A stretch of 64,000 nt of DNA, taken from Paragonimus westermani. Lineage: Eukaryota > Platyhelminthes > Trematoda > Plagiorchiida > Troglotrematidae. The position numbers and the translations under genes were made by a program. The notes under the pieces are model-generated. The model saw only the letters and a program-made list of their open reading frames with translations, was not told where the DNA came from and ran no database searches. This document shows positions 57,401 through 64,000 of this stretch, one piece after another (positions within the stretch are counted from its first letter, which is position 1; each line of letters begins with the position of its first letter). Where the stretch lies: NCBI GenBank assembly GCA_008508345.1, contig QNGE01001716.1, positions 1 through 64,000 of the forward strand, in the 5' to 3' direction.

Positions 57401-60400
57401 GCTCGCGTACGAGCTATTTTTGTCCTGTTTCTCGGATTCAACGGAGTTTACAGATCAGTATGTCGAATATACTGTGCAAACTATCCAGGATATCAAGGTG
57501 TCTTCAACTTACACACATTCCCATCAAATGCTGGTGATCATCCACACTGGCCCGCGAATTCTATTGAGCCAGAGTAGCACAGCGTAAATAACCCACAGAT
57601 TATCTACAAGTTTAAACAACAGTCCCTGTGTTGATAGAAATGTCCAAAGTAACCACCTTTAGAAAGTTACCACAAGGATATGCGATTCTGATGAAATATT
57701 CGCTACGCTTTATTCATGTATACACAGTGTAATCAATAAAGATTAGATGTAACAAGATATCACAGATAACCGTCAAAATCATTTTTGTTCTGGTATATAG
57801 CGTTCGTGAGTACTTTGAAAATGTGAACAGAAATCCAGAACACGTACCCAAGGTTGGAAGAGAAATTTTGTTCGATCTTTCAGGATTTGGCATGCCTGAC
57901 TGTGAACTGTCGATTCCCGTGTTGACCGAAAGCAATGTGGATCCCAGTGAATGACGTCTAGCCAGAGTTCCTAAGAACTGTGTCGAGGATGATTTCAAGT
58001 CTTGCGATAAAGCATAGGTGTTGGAATGAGACGAATGATCAGCAGTTGAAGCTGTAGAGTAATGACATTCAGTTGTATTCGCACAGGATTTGGTTTCTGT
58101 ATTGGTATGGTTTTCTGTCCTAGGTTCCTTTGTGGACTTTACTTGTTCTGCAGAGTCACACTGCAGTGTGACTTCTGGTCCGTTCAAACAGTGATGACCG
58201 ATTAGGTCCATGTGAGTGACCTCAGTGTCATTTGGCGGAAGTTCGATCCCTTGAATCCCACTAAGCGAAATGAGGTTGTTTTCTTGATTCAGGGCATGAG
58301 GTCCAGCTAGCGCCTGGTTAAAATAGGTGTTTAAATCTGACAGCCCCTCGTGTTCGATTGAACGACCTTCCGGCACGGGGCAATCAACTTTATCCAGGCA
58401 CTCAATAAACTTGTTTAGATCATCAGATTCACTGGCGCGTAACAATGCTTGCACATCACCGTTCACCTTGCAATTACTCACGGGTTTACCCGGGCCATAA
58501 ATCTCATTATTGTTAGACAGTGAGCCCGATATCGCACAGTGTGTATCGCTATCAGTCATATCTCCGGATAACTCGCATGAATCATTGTCCAAATAGTACA
58601 AACGATACCAAGACTTTACCTTACACGAGTTGGACAAGTTGCAAAGTGGGCTACGAGGAACGATTCGATAATCACTAACACTAGGCTTGAGTGGGATAAC
58701 TTTGAAGGCGGTAGTATCGTAGCACGATTTGTTGGGAACAGCTGAACAATCGGAATCGCTAGAGGTACGTTCGTCTACAGAAGAATGCCTCCTAGCAACG
58801 TCTCCGTTGCACATTGCATGTTTCGATTGTGTGTCATTCTGTTGAACTTCAAACTTAGTGCCATCTTTCACCTTTTTACCTCGAAGGGAGCAGTCATGAT
58901 TCAAACCATCCAAGTCGAATTCGGCATCCAAATCCAGATTATCCATGGCCAACCGCAAAGCTTGGGCTGTTCGTTGGCCTGCTTTCTGACTCCATTCCTC
59001 AATACCGGGTGGCTTGGAAGTGAAGTATTTAAACCGGGACTGAAGCAAAGCAAGACTGTGCTTCCTTCGACAATCCGATCTGTCTTGTGTGACCAAAGCA
59101 GAGTCATGTTGGGTGGAAGCATCGCCTTTCCCTAATAGGAATTGTTCTAGGTTTTGTTCAAAGCCACTCAGATGGGAAGCCAATGGTTGGGTTTCGTCGA
59201 ATGTTAACCGCCACTCAGCACACCCAGAAGCACGGTTGACTATGGTGTCACGAGCCCACGAAGTGTAGTTAAGCCAGTCGTCCGGAGTCAGAAAGGTCTG
59301 TCGCTGATCCAATCGACGAGCAACATGACACCTGGACTGGACTGACGATAAGTTAGTCGGAAGTTCAGCCGTTCCATTCACGACAGGTTGCAGTTCCACA
59401 TGACTATTCTCTAAGCGTGACTCCGAATGAACTGCCATCAATGCCTCCGTGGTACTCGGAGGCTCACCATTCCACTTCATCGAATGTGAAGAGTTGTTCG
59501 TCGTGTGAGTGCTACCTGTAAAGAGTTCATAAAAAACGATTACGAAGAAATAACAAATGGATATCATCAACCTATTTTAGACTGACCAGGTTACATAGTT
59601 ACATTTACACACGTGTACAGGTCTGCAAGTAGTCTGGCAGCCACAGCCAGGTAACCGAGCTGACGTAAATTGAAAACTGGTTGCATGGCGTCTCGTCCAT
59701 TCAGTTAAACCATTCAGATGGTTAACTGGCTCCAGACGAACAACAGAACAGAGATTCTCTCAGTTAAGCTCATCAGTAGTGCACACCCCATCAGGACAGA
59801 GCGGCCTGATATCCGATCCTCACACCTATAAACAATAAGCCACTGAGTACCAGCTATGCTTGACATTATGGCCGTGGAGGGAATTTGAAACACATACTCA
59901 TGGAATAGTTAACCACCCTGGAACTGGACTCAGAAATGAGCCTAATAATTTCATTTGATAGATTTTTGTCAGATTGAACCAAAGATTCTGACTAACTTTT
60001 ACAATAATGCTGTCCGTTTACCGGTAGGTGACTGAATTCTGTTGGTGCCTGTTGAAATGCAAATGTCCAGTAAGAATAAACACTTTGGCCATCAGGTGAA
60101 TTCAAGTCAGCAAGCAAAATTTCAATCTCCTACTTCCAATCGAGATGAACGAAAAAGCTAAATAGACCCGAAAGCAATAGTTGCGACCAGCTATGAATGG
60201 CGATCATATTATCATGTGCAAAGCTGTAATATCTATCGAAAACCTTACCTGAACCCCCAATGCCGATTGATTGCTTCAAGTTGCTTAACTTCCAGTCTGT
60301 GGTTCATAACCACCAAATATCGTGTGTGTGTGGTCTTTTCCTTTCGGGTTTACACTAGATATATGGTGTGTGGATGGAACCTGAAGTGGTACGGCGCAAG

Positions 60401-62040
60401 CCAATTGCAGTGATGATTAAGCGCATGCGTCCTTTGGCTTCGGTCACTGTGAGAGGTTAATCCGTATCAGATGCCGCTAACCGCGTCAAATGATTGCGGT
60501 CGCTTACAAGCTCGGAGAAACCCTTGTCACAAACCTAGGTTATAAACTAAAAAGCTTGTCTGAGAAGGTCATTTTATCTGATATTTCCGAGATAGGGACA
60601 GTAATAAATTGGAAAGTCTCAAGAGAACCTGTGCCACTTTATTCCCAGCAAACCGGTTTGTAAAAACCAGTTACACATCAAAACTCCTATTCACTGTAAG
60701 TGTTGAGCGTTTAAAAATCAAAAGAAATACTTATTCTATCCAGTCAATCAGTATACTAACAGCTGAGACCAAGTTAACGCAACCTGTGAGCAATGAGTAT
60801 GGTTTGTAAGAACCAGTCGCACACCATTGACAAGACCCAGATGTGAGGAATGGCAGTCATCTGGTGACATGCCGCACCATTCCCCTTCAAAACCGTCCCC
60901 GTCGAGGTCCTCATCCAAGTTTAATTCAGCAATCGTGTCACGGGACGGCCGGGCCACGGATGTCCAGTCGTCCGACGAATTCCAAACGTCCACAGGTTCT
61001 TCGCGAATAGCAATAAGATCTAGGAAACAACCAGCAGATTTGGCAAGCGTGTTTGCCTCAGGCCAGACCCAACCAGTTGACAACAGTGCATCACGGAAGG
61101 GTACCAGGTACCTGAAAGGATAGTAACACATGATGATCAGAGAGAGTATTTGTGAAAGCTCCCAACCAACTGAAGGCCAGGCAGAATACCAATAAACCAC
61201 AGTATGTTTATCACTAAACTGCATTAATTCTACGACCAAAACATACATTTGTACCGGGTTAAGAAACCGAGGGCGGTGGTGGTGACACGTGCCTAACAAA
61301 GTCGAGTAGTAGTAAATAAGTTACTGCTTAATATAAACACTGCGGTTAAAGGTTCCGCTTACTTAAGTGACACACGTATCACGACAGCCTTCGGGTTAAA
61401 ATGACTCTGTTGCCTATAGGAATTTGATTAGTGTGGCATGTAAACGAACAAACAGCATTGCGCAGGTCGTAGAACCAGACCTGAAAGCTTCAGGAGAGGC
61501 CATAATTTTAAGCGGTAAACCTTAAATCGGTCATTGGCTTTAGGACAATTATTGACCATTGATATAACACGCTGGTCTAGGTATCGGATTATGCTGATAA
61601 ACAAGTATTCCATCGGCCAAACATCGAACAGATCCTATGGTACGTGCGCTGGTTGTGTGGTTCAGCTTTAGATTAAACCAGATTTGTTCCCTCTAATAAT
61701 ATGAATCAACCTTGAATTATGACTGCTAACATACCTTCAGATATTTCTTTTGTGAGCTCACTTTTTGATAATAGAACATAAGAACAACAATGATTCTCAA
61801 CAAACAAATGATATTCAAAACGAAACGACAAAATAATCGAGATGGAAAGCCATATGAATTAAGCTTGCGATAAACAGAATGCGAAAAATCGGAAACAACT
61901 AAACAAACTTCGGAGGACAAAAAGTACATATGAGACAGTACACCCGTTGTAACATCTCACCTTAAGACCAAGTAGAGCATCACATCCTCGCAGTTTAAAC
62001 TGATGAGCGTGTTGAACAAGGAAAGTGTGGCGACACCGAG
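42210..62040 (-). CDS. FHIP1-like (FAM160A, FHF complex subunit), 5'-partial gene
   Basis: FHIP1 proteins join FTS and Hook in the FHF complex and tie dynein-dynactin to Rab5-positive early endosomes. Five minus-strand exons join in phase to 912 residues of the middle and C-terminal part. Recognition rests on NTLISLNCEDVMLYLVLR followed by YLVPFRDALLS (cf. the CEDVM.QLVLRYL.P block of FAM160A), LGPFLTTILARLESLPHN, CFYANLYLTNLLSSLAAFPI, and the C-terminal CAIVFEEFCKELAALCVEHS. The central 1.67-kb exon is long, polar and Ser/Asn-rich with little recognised similarity. The N-terminal RAI16-like part must lie beyond the right edge. The last intron (about 13.7 kb) contains the whole plus-strand urocanase gene. 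Family identity is confident; 1A versus 1B orthology is not assigned. Confidence 0.82.
45789..46133 (+). CDS. Urocanase exon 1 (residues 1-115)
   Basis: Starts at ATG in ACCATGG; donor GTAAGT, phase 0. Encodes MEDLSVLAKGIPLDPLPDP, then VPHAPNLRP, the FAQELATYGHIYMYRFRPD block and AAAIMLMICNNLDRQ. The frame continues upstream but lacks similarity. Confidence 0.94.
45789..55637 (+). CDS. Urocanate hydratase (urocanase), complete 8-exon gene
   Basis: Urocanase (EC 4.2.1.49) adds water to urocanate to give 4-imidazolone-5-propanoate, the second step of histidine breakdown, using tightly bound NAD+ in the cytosol. Eight exons join in phase to 706 residues (human enzyme 676). Family blocks appear in order: ALRYIPAHLHEQLVPEFAQE, YGHIYMYRFRPD, YGGNGQVFSNWGQFWL, YSGHPAGLFPS, QMTAGSYCYIGPQGIVHGT, the NAD-loop GLGGMSGAQ (residues 260-268), SDQTSCHN, GFGPFRWVCTSG with the conserved Cys474, SRDHHDVSGTDSPYRETSN (564-582), and HNGGGVGWGEV (612-622). 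The start ATG at 45789 has a good context (ACCATGG). No active-site block is missing, so the enzyme should be functional. It lies wholly in an FHIP1 intron on the other strand. Confidence 0.95.
46134..48589. other. Urocanase intron 1 (2.5 kb)
   Basis: No gene or known repeat recognised. Minus-strand frames in it lack similarity. Confidence 0.5.
48590..49048 (+). CDS. Urocanase exon 2 (residues 116-268)
   Basis: Acceptor CTTGTTCAG, donor GTAAGC, phase 0. Carries QFPEELVTYGGNGQVFSNWG, YSGHPAGLFPS, QMTAGSYCYIGPQGIVHGTT, and ends at the glycine-rich NAD-binding loop SSGLGGMSGAQ. Confidence 0.96.
49049..50390. other. Urocanase intron 2 (1.3 kb)
   Basis: Nothing recognised. The plus frame at 49355-49561 has no similarity and no matching splice phase. 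Confidence 0.5.
50391..50694 (+). CDS. Urocanase exon 3 (residues 269-370)
   Basis: Acceptor CTGGTTAG, donor GTAGGT in phase 1. Encodes AKAAVITGCVGVIAEV, the dinucleotide-binding domain, then ISIGYLGNVVDVWERMV and SDQTSCHNVFHGGYYPC. Confidence 0.95.
50695..51284. other. Urocanase intron 3 (0.6 kb)
   Basis: Nothing recognised beyond the splice sites. Confidence 0.5.
51285..51370 (+). CDS. Urocanase exon 4 (residues 370-398)
   Basis: An 86-bp exon without a notable open frame of its own. Acceptor CAACACAG, donor GTAAGA. Encodes GYTYEESRELMVKD and FQKAVRASLRRQ, matching the segment after GGYYP in animal urocanases. Confidence 0.9.
51371..51977. other. Urocanase intron 4 (0.6 kb)
   Basis: Nothing recognised; the plus frame at 51560-51754 is not supported. 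Confidence 0.5.
51978..52151 (+). CDS. Urocanase exon 5 (residues 399-456)
   Basis: Acceptor CAAACGCAG, donor GTGAGT, phase 0. Encodes VEAINQLSQAGIYFFDYGNA, FLLQAKQAGAEL, and EFRYPSYVQ. The FFDYGNAFL and FRYPSYVQ blocks are diagnostic. Confidence 0.95.
52152..52666. other. Urocanase intron 5 (0.5 kb)
   Basis: Nothing recognised beyond the splice sites. Confidence 0.5.
52667..52888 (+). CDS. Urocanase exon 6 (residues 457-530)
   Basis: Acceptor CATTTTAG, donor GTCAGT, phase 0. Encodes DIIGDIFSMGFGPFRWVCTS G, in which Cys474 occupies the position of the conserved urocanase active-site cysteine, and ends in HQLVVGSQ. Confidence 0.95.
52889..53584. other. Urocanase intron 6 (0.7 kb)
   Basis: Nothing recognised beyond the splice sites. 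Confidence 0.5.
53585..53776 (+). CDS. Urocanase exon 7 (residues 531-594)
   Basis: Acceptor AATTCAAG, donor GTAAGT, phase 0. Encodes ARILYADEAGRVAIARAFNE and VVLSRDHHDVSGTDSPYRET, the catalytic-centre loop, then SNIYDGSAVCADMS. Confidence 0.96.
53920..55170 (+). mobile_element. Degenerate LINE copy with 3' tail in the last urocanase intron
   Basis: Fills most of the 1.5-kb intron 53777-55298. Broken frames show INVLLDYKDAFDLAG near 53985-54030 (RT palm A-like), ISRAMAVFANLGHHVKLMDI near 54440-54500 (cf. ARISKARAVFANL at 25.5 kb), and LLFDHRCLH near 54600. A 3'-UTR with GCGGGGCAG and TTAGTTGTTTGTTTGTAGAA follows, and a tail TTTCAACCACTGATGTGCAC ending in GGTGATGATAGTGATC. It has the same 3' organisation and orientation as the 25.3-kb copy. 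Confidence 0.6.
55299..55637 (+). CDS. Urocanase exon 8, C-terminus (residues 595-706)
   Basis: Acceptor GCGTTTCAG. Encodes GAMRGATWVSIHNGGGVGWG, the glycine-rich NAD-site loop, GGFGHVLDG, LTWDVSNGVVRRAWSGH, and a C-terminal tail ending AIKQAYE before TGA. Confidence 0.95.
   Translation: MHNVIGGAMRGATWVSIHNGGGVGWGEVMNGGFGHVLDGSDQSIIKACRLLTWDVSNGVVRRAWSGHPLARLVLDYADKHRAIQLEEDLEVLLPEHVADTCVLDRAIKQAYE
55674..55679 (+). promoter_or_regulatory. Candidate urocanase poly(A) signal AATAAA
   Basis: AATAAA 36 bases after the urocanase stop, followed by a T-rich stretch (AATTGTTCTCCTTTCTC). It implies a very short 3'-UTR and a transcript ending before the FHIP1 exon at 56139. Confidence 0.6.
55850..55995 (+). 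repeat. Possible diverged SINE fragment
   Basis: GACACTAGCTATGAGCCTAG, CAAACGCTGAAGTC and TTTCAGAAGAAGGCCAGTTA can be lined up with the hammerhead and tail part of the SINE at 39220-39300, with many differences. It lies just beyond the urocanase 3' end. Weak. Confidence 0.3.
56139..56567 (-). CDS. FHIP1 exon, 429 bp
   Basis: Acceptor TTTTTCTGTAG, donor GTAAGC in phase 1. Encodes GPFLTTILARLESLPHNCFY, ANLYLTNLLSSLAAFPIPLL and KAILLLVPQANPLYDQEE, then LSFMDLIADAKRYF. This is the conserved C-terminal helical block of FHIP1 (cf. GPFL..L..KLE.M.QN..YVNLLLTGL). Confidence 0.85.
56568..57847. other. FHIP1 intron (1.3 kb)
   Basis: Between the 429-bp and 1668-bp FHIP1 exons. No element or exon identified. 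Confidence 0.55.
57848..59515 (-). CDS. FHIP1 long central exon, 1668 bp
   Basis: Acceptor CTTTACAG in phase 1, donor GTACGT in phase 1. Encodes 556 residues, mostly polar. LNYTSWARDTIVNRASGCAE resembles the short helical segment that precedes the variable linker in FHIP1 proteins. The rest is Ser/Asn/Asp-rich and probably disordered, with AMDNLDLDAEFDLDGL as an acidic patch. The open frame runs past the donor to 57714 as read-through. The product joins to GPFLTTILARLE in the next exon. Confidence 0.8.
59516..60824. other. FHIP1 intron (1.3 kb) with a SINE relic
   Basis: Contains the decayed SINE at 59640-59875. The rest shows nothing recognisable. Confidence 0.55.
59640..59875 (-). mobile_element. 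Decayed SINE with broken hammerhead
   Basis: On the minus strand: A-box-like TGGTACTCAGTGGCTTATTG, a B-box remnant GGATCGGATATCAGGCC, TGTGCACTACTGATGAGC (core block CTGATGAG at 59769-59776), then ACTGAGAGAATCTCTG, where GAAA is lost, TTCGTCTGGAGCCAGTTAAC and CATCTGAATGG. The order matches the SINEs at 38.8 and 39.2 kb. The ribozyme is inactive as read because the GAAA core is replaced. Confidence 0.55.
60825..61111 (-). CDS. FHIP1 exon, 287 bp
   Basis: Acceptor ATCCTTTCAG completes the Arg codon, giving R-YLVPFRDALLSTGWVWPEAN, then AKSAGCFLDLIAI and an acidic stretch LNLDEDLDGDGFEGEW. Donor GTGTGC in phase 1 fits the next exon and gives LVNG-STHTTNN. Confidence 0.8.
61112..61960. other. FHIP1 intron (0.8 kb)
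   Basis: Nothing recognised between the splice sites. Confidence 0.55.
61961..62040 (-). CDS. FHIP1 exon (first seen in window), 80 bp
   Basis: Minus strand: acceptor CATTCTAG, codons LGVATLSLF then NTLISLNCEDVMLYLVLR, donor GTGAGA in phase 2. Too short to appear as a full open frame, yet it carries the best FAM160A-family block. Upstream exons lie beyond the window or beyond the gypsy relic. Confidence 0.85.
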
Positions 62041-62469
62041 CTAGAATGAAAATAAGAAGAGAGAGAGTTGCTACGATTAATTTGTGGTTGAAAGGTTGAA
62101 AAATAGAACAAATGATCTGACTTCGGTTATAATCATATAAAATTATGTTGGTTTGAGAGTGCAACAATTTCTCAGAACTATCATTTCCATGAATTGATCT
62201 ACATTTCACAAAGACTTATTGGGCATCATTAAAAATCGCTCGACCAAGAATCCACTACTTCGAACGTCTTAGCTTCGAGCTATCTGTCTGAATTAGGGGT
62301 CCAAATAAGGCAATGCAGGAACGCCCGGTTGTTTTAGTTGATTTCAAGACGACCAAGGCCATACCAGGCCAAACATGAAAGTCGGAAACTTTATTAAAAT
62401 CACCAAAGCGACTTGCCAGTTCTATAAGTAGTGATTTGAGTAATGTAACTCAGAAACGGAGCAACGCTA
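62041..62469. other. Region between FHIP1 exon and gypsy relic
   Basis: No FHIP1 exon was recognised here on the minus strand, so the next upstream exon lies further right, beyond the gypsy relic or the window edge. Confidence 0.5.
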
Positions 62470-64000
62470 GGGGGTATATGAAGATGATATTGTGATAAAC
62501 AGTGACACGGAATCGGAACATACTGCCTACCTAAATGCTGTCATAAATCAAATCGAGAACTCAGGACTTCGGATGAATGCCGATAAGTCACGACTCGGAC
62601 GGTCATCGGTAGTGTTACTGGGGCACAAGGTGGGCCAAGATGAAATCAGGCCCCTGCCAGAGAAATTGCTGGCAATTAGGGAGGCCGCGGTGCCGAATTC
62701 TAAGCGCACACTGAGAAAATTTTTGAGTCGAGCAGGGTACTACAGTCGGTTCGTGAAAAATTTCTACTCCATTACATCACCACTGTAGGAACTGCCTCGA
62801 AAAGACGACAAATTTGAATGGACCGACGGTACCCTGAGGGTGTTCACGTGAGTGCAACAGGAGATGAACGAGCAACAAGTGAAGCTGAAACTTCTGAATA
62901 CAAAAGGAACATTCATCGTAGCAGCAGATTCCAGTGACCTTGGCATTGGGATAGTACTCAAATGAAAGGAAGGAGTAATCGAATATGTCAGAATAGTCCT
63001 GATGCCAGCAGAACAAAAGTGTTCGACCATTGTGAAGGAATGTTTGGCAAGCGTCAGGGTACTGGAAATGTGGAGGCCGTATTTGTTGGATAAACAGTTC
63101 CACGTGGAGACCGATCACAATCCTCTAGAGTGGATCAGGACTGCGAGGGACCCGAGAAACAAATTAGCCCGATGGGCATTGCATTTATAGGAATATGATT
63201 TCACCGTCAATCTTGTGCCTGGTTCTACTAATTGCGTCGATGATTTTCCTTCTCGGCCACAGACAGATGATAGACTTCCCAATGTGGCTTTTCGAGTAAG
63301 AGGCTTGGTAATGGAGCAGGACCAACAAAGACTAGTGCGCCTACGGCGTCAGGACAAGGTTGTCCGGAAGGTGTTTGACGCTCCTGAAAGAGACACGAGG
63401 ATCCCAGCAAATACTAGGGATGGAGAGCTGAAAATAATCGCCTCCTATTGGAGAAGTGTTTGGTTAAACCGTGTGGACGTATTAACTCAGCAGCGTAGCG
63501 TTGGCGGCTCTTATGTGGTAGTCATCCTGAGACAACGGAGGAGGAGACTGGTAGCAAAATATCATGAAATGACACACACCGGACGCATCGGGACACATGA
63601 CCTACTACAACAAAGAGGATACTGGTCGAAGATGAAAGAGGATGTGACGGCCTGACGACAGTATCAGTTACCGAAAAGCAAAAATCAGGGAGCCTAGTAG
63701 CTCTTACAGCTAATACTGGTCTCCGAAATCGGTTAACTCTGGCCGATGGATCATTTGGGCCAACTTCCATTAAGCGCTCACGGTAACCAGTACATTCTGG
63801 TCATGACAGAACGTCTTTACCCGTTGTATCGAAGCTAACGGCGTTTCGGATTAAAAGGCATTTACAGTGGGAGACACGGTGATGAAGCACATCGTAGAAA
63901 ACCACGGTGTACCAAAAGCAGTCTTGACGCATCAAGGATCATGCCTTGAGAGCGAGGAGTTTCGAACGACGCCATATCACCCGCAGACGAATAGGCTCAC
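62470..64000 (+). mobile_element. Gypsy/Ty3 LTR retrotransposon pol relic, runs off the end
   Basis: One frame reads through RT, RNase H and integrase parts. It opens at the RT catalytic box YEDDIVI (62477-62497), continues with the connection LGHKVGQDEIRPLPEKL and FLSRAGYYSRFVKNF, an RNase H stretch (FIVAADSSDLGIGIVLK and VETDHNPLEWI), the integrase zinc-finger-like H-H region (MTHTGRIGTHDLLQQRGYW) and the core pieces LGQLPLSAHGNQYILVMTER and TTPYHPQTNR. In-frame stops at 62786, 62849, 62963, 63188 and 63653, and more later, make it dead. The 5' part (gag, protease, most of RT) is missing before 62470. The 3' end and any LTR lie outside the window. Confidence 0.85.

Noticed and set aside
57714..57847. 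In-frame extension of the long FHIP1 frame to a stop
   Set aside because: It lies past a good GTACGT donor, is hydrophobic and unlike the family, and splicing at 57848 joins in phase to GPFLTTILARLE.
58785..59135. Plus-strand open frame of 116 codons
   Set aside because: Antisense shadow of the long FHIP1 exon.

Overview
The window is nuclear DNA from an animal: genes are broken into small coding exons with GT..AG introns, and the introns are packed with decayed retroelements. Protein similarity identifies three host genes. The element mix (LINE relics with a TGATGA-type 3' tail, a Penelope-like relic, a gypsy/Ty3 relic, and tRNA-derived SINEs carrying a hammerhead-ribozyme motif) together with 40-47 bp introns beside introns over 10 kb suggests a parasitic flatworm, most likely a digenean trematode. 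That is an inference and the species cannot be read from the sequence.

Layout. 1-2668: non-coding, with a LINE reverse-transcriptase relic. 2669-38160, plus strand: a complete 14-exon IFT88 gene (843 residues predicted), whose first intron is 14.6 kb and holds a three-armed foldback repeat and LINE relics, and whose exon 3 lies about 70 bp after a Penelope-like relic flanked by inverted repeats. 38161-42209: space between convergent genes, with two head-to-head SINE copies carrying hammerhead motifs and a minus-strand LINE relic. 42210 to beyond 62040, minus strand: the 3' part of an FHIP1 (FAM160A-type) gene in five recognised exons, with its 5' exons off the right edge. 45789-55637, plus strand: a complete 8-exon urocanate hydratase gene (706 residues predicted) lying wholly inside the last FHIP1 intron on the opposite strand. 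62470-64000: a gypsy/Ty3 pol relic with in-frame stops, running off the right end.

The three genes are not an operon-like unit. IFT88 builds cilia (IFT-B train), FHIP1 links Hook and dynein to early endosomes, and urocanase works in cytosolic histidine breakdown. They are linked only by position: IFT88 and FHIP1 converge, and urocanase is nested in FHIP1. Exons were joined by matching reading phase, splice dinucleotides and remembered family sequence; no alignment could be run. The most unusual signals are the SINE-borne hammerhead ribozyme motifs, the nested gene, the three-armed foldback and the Penelope-like relic with inverted ends.
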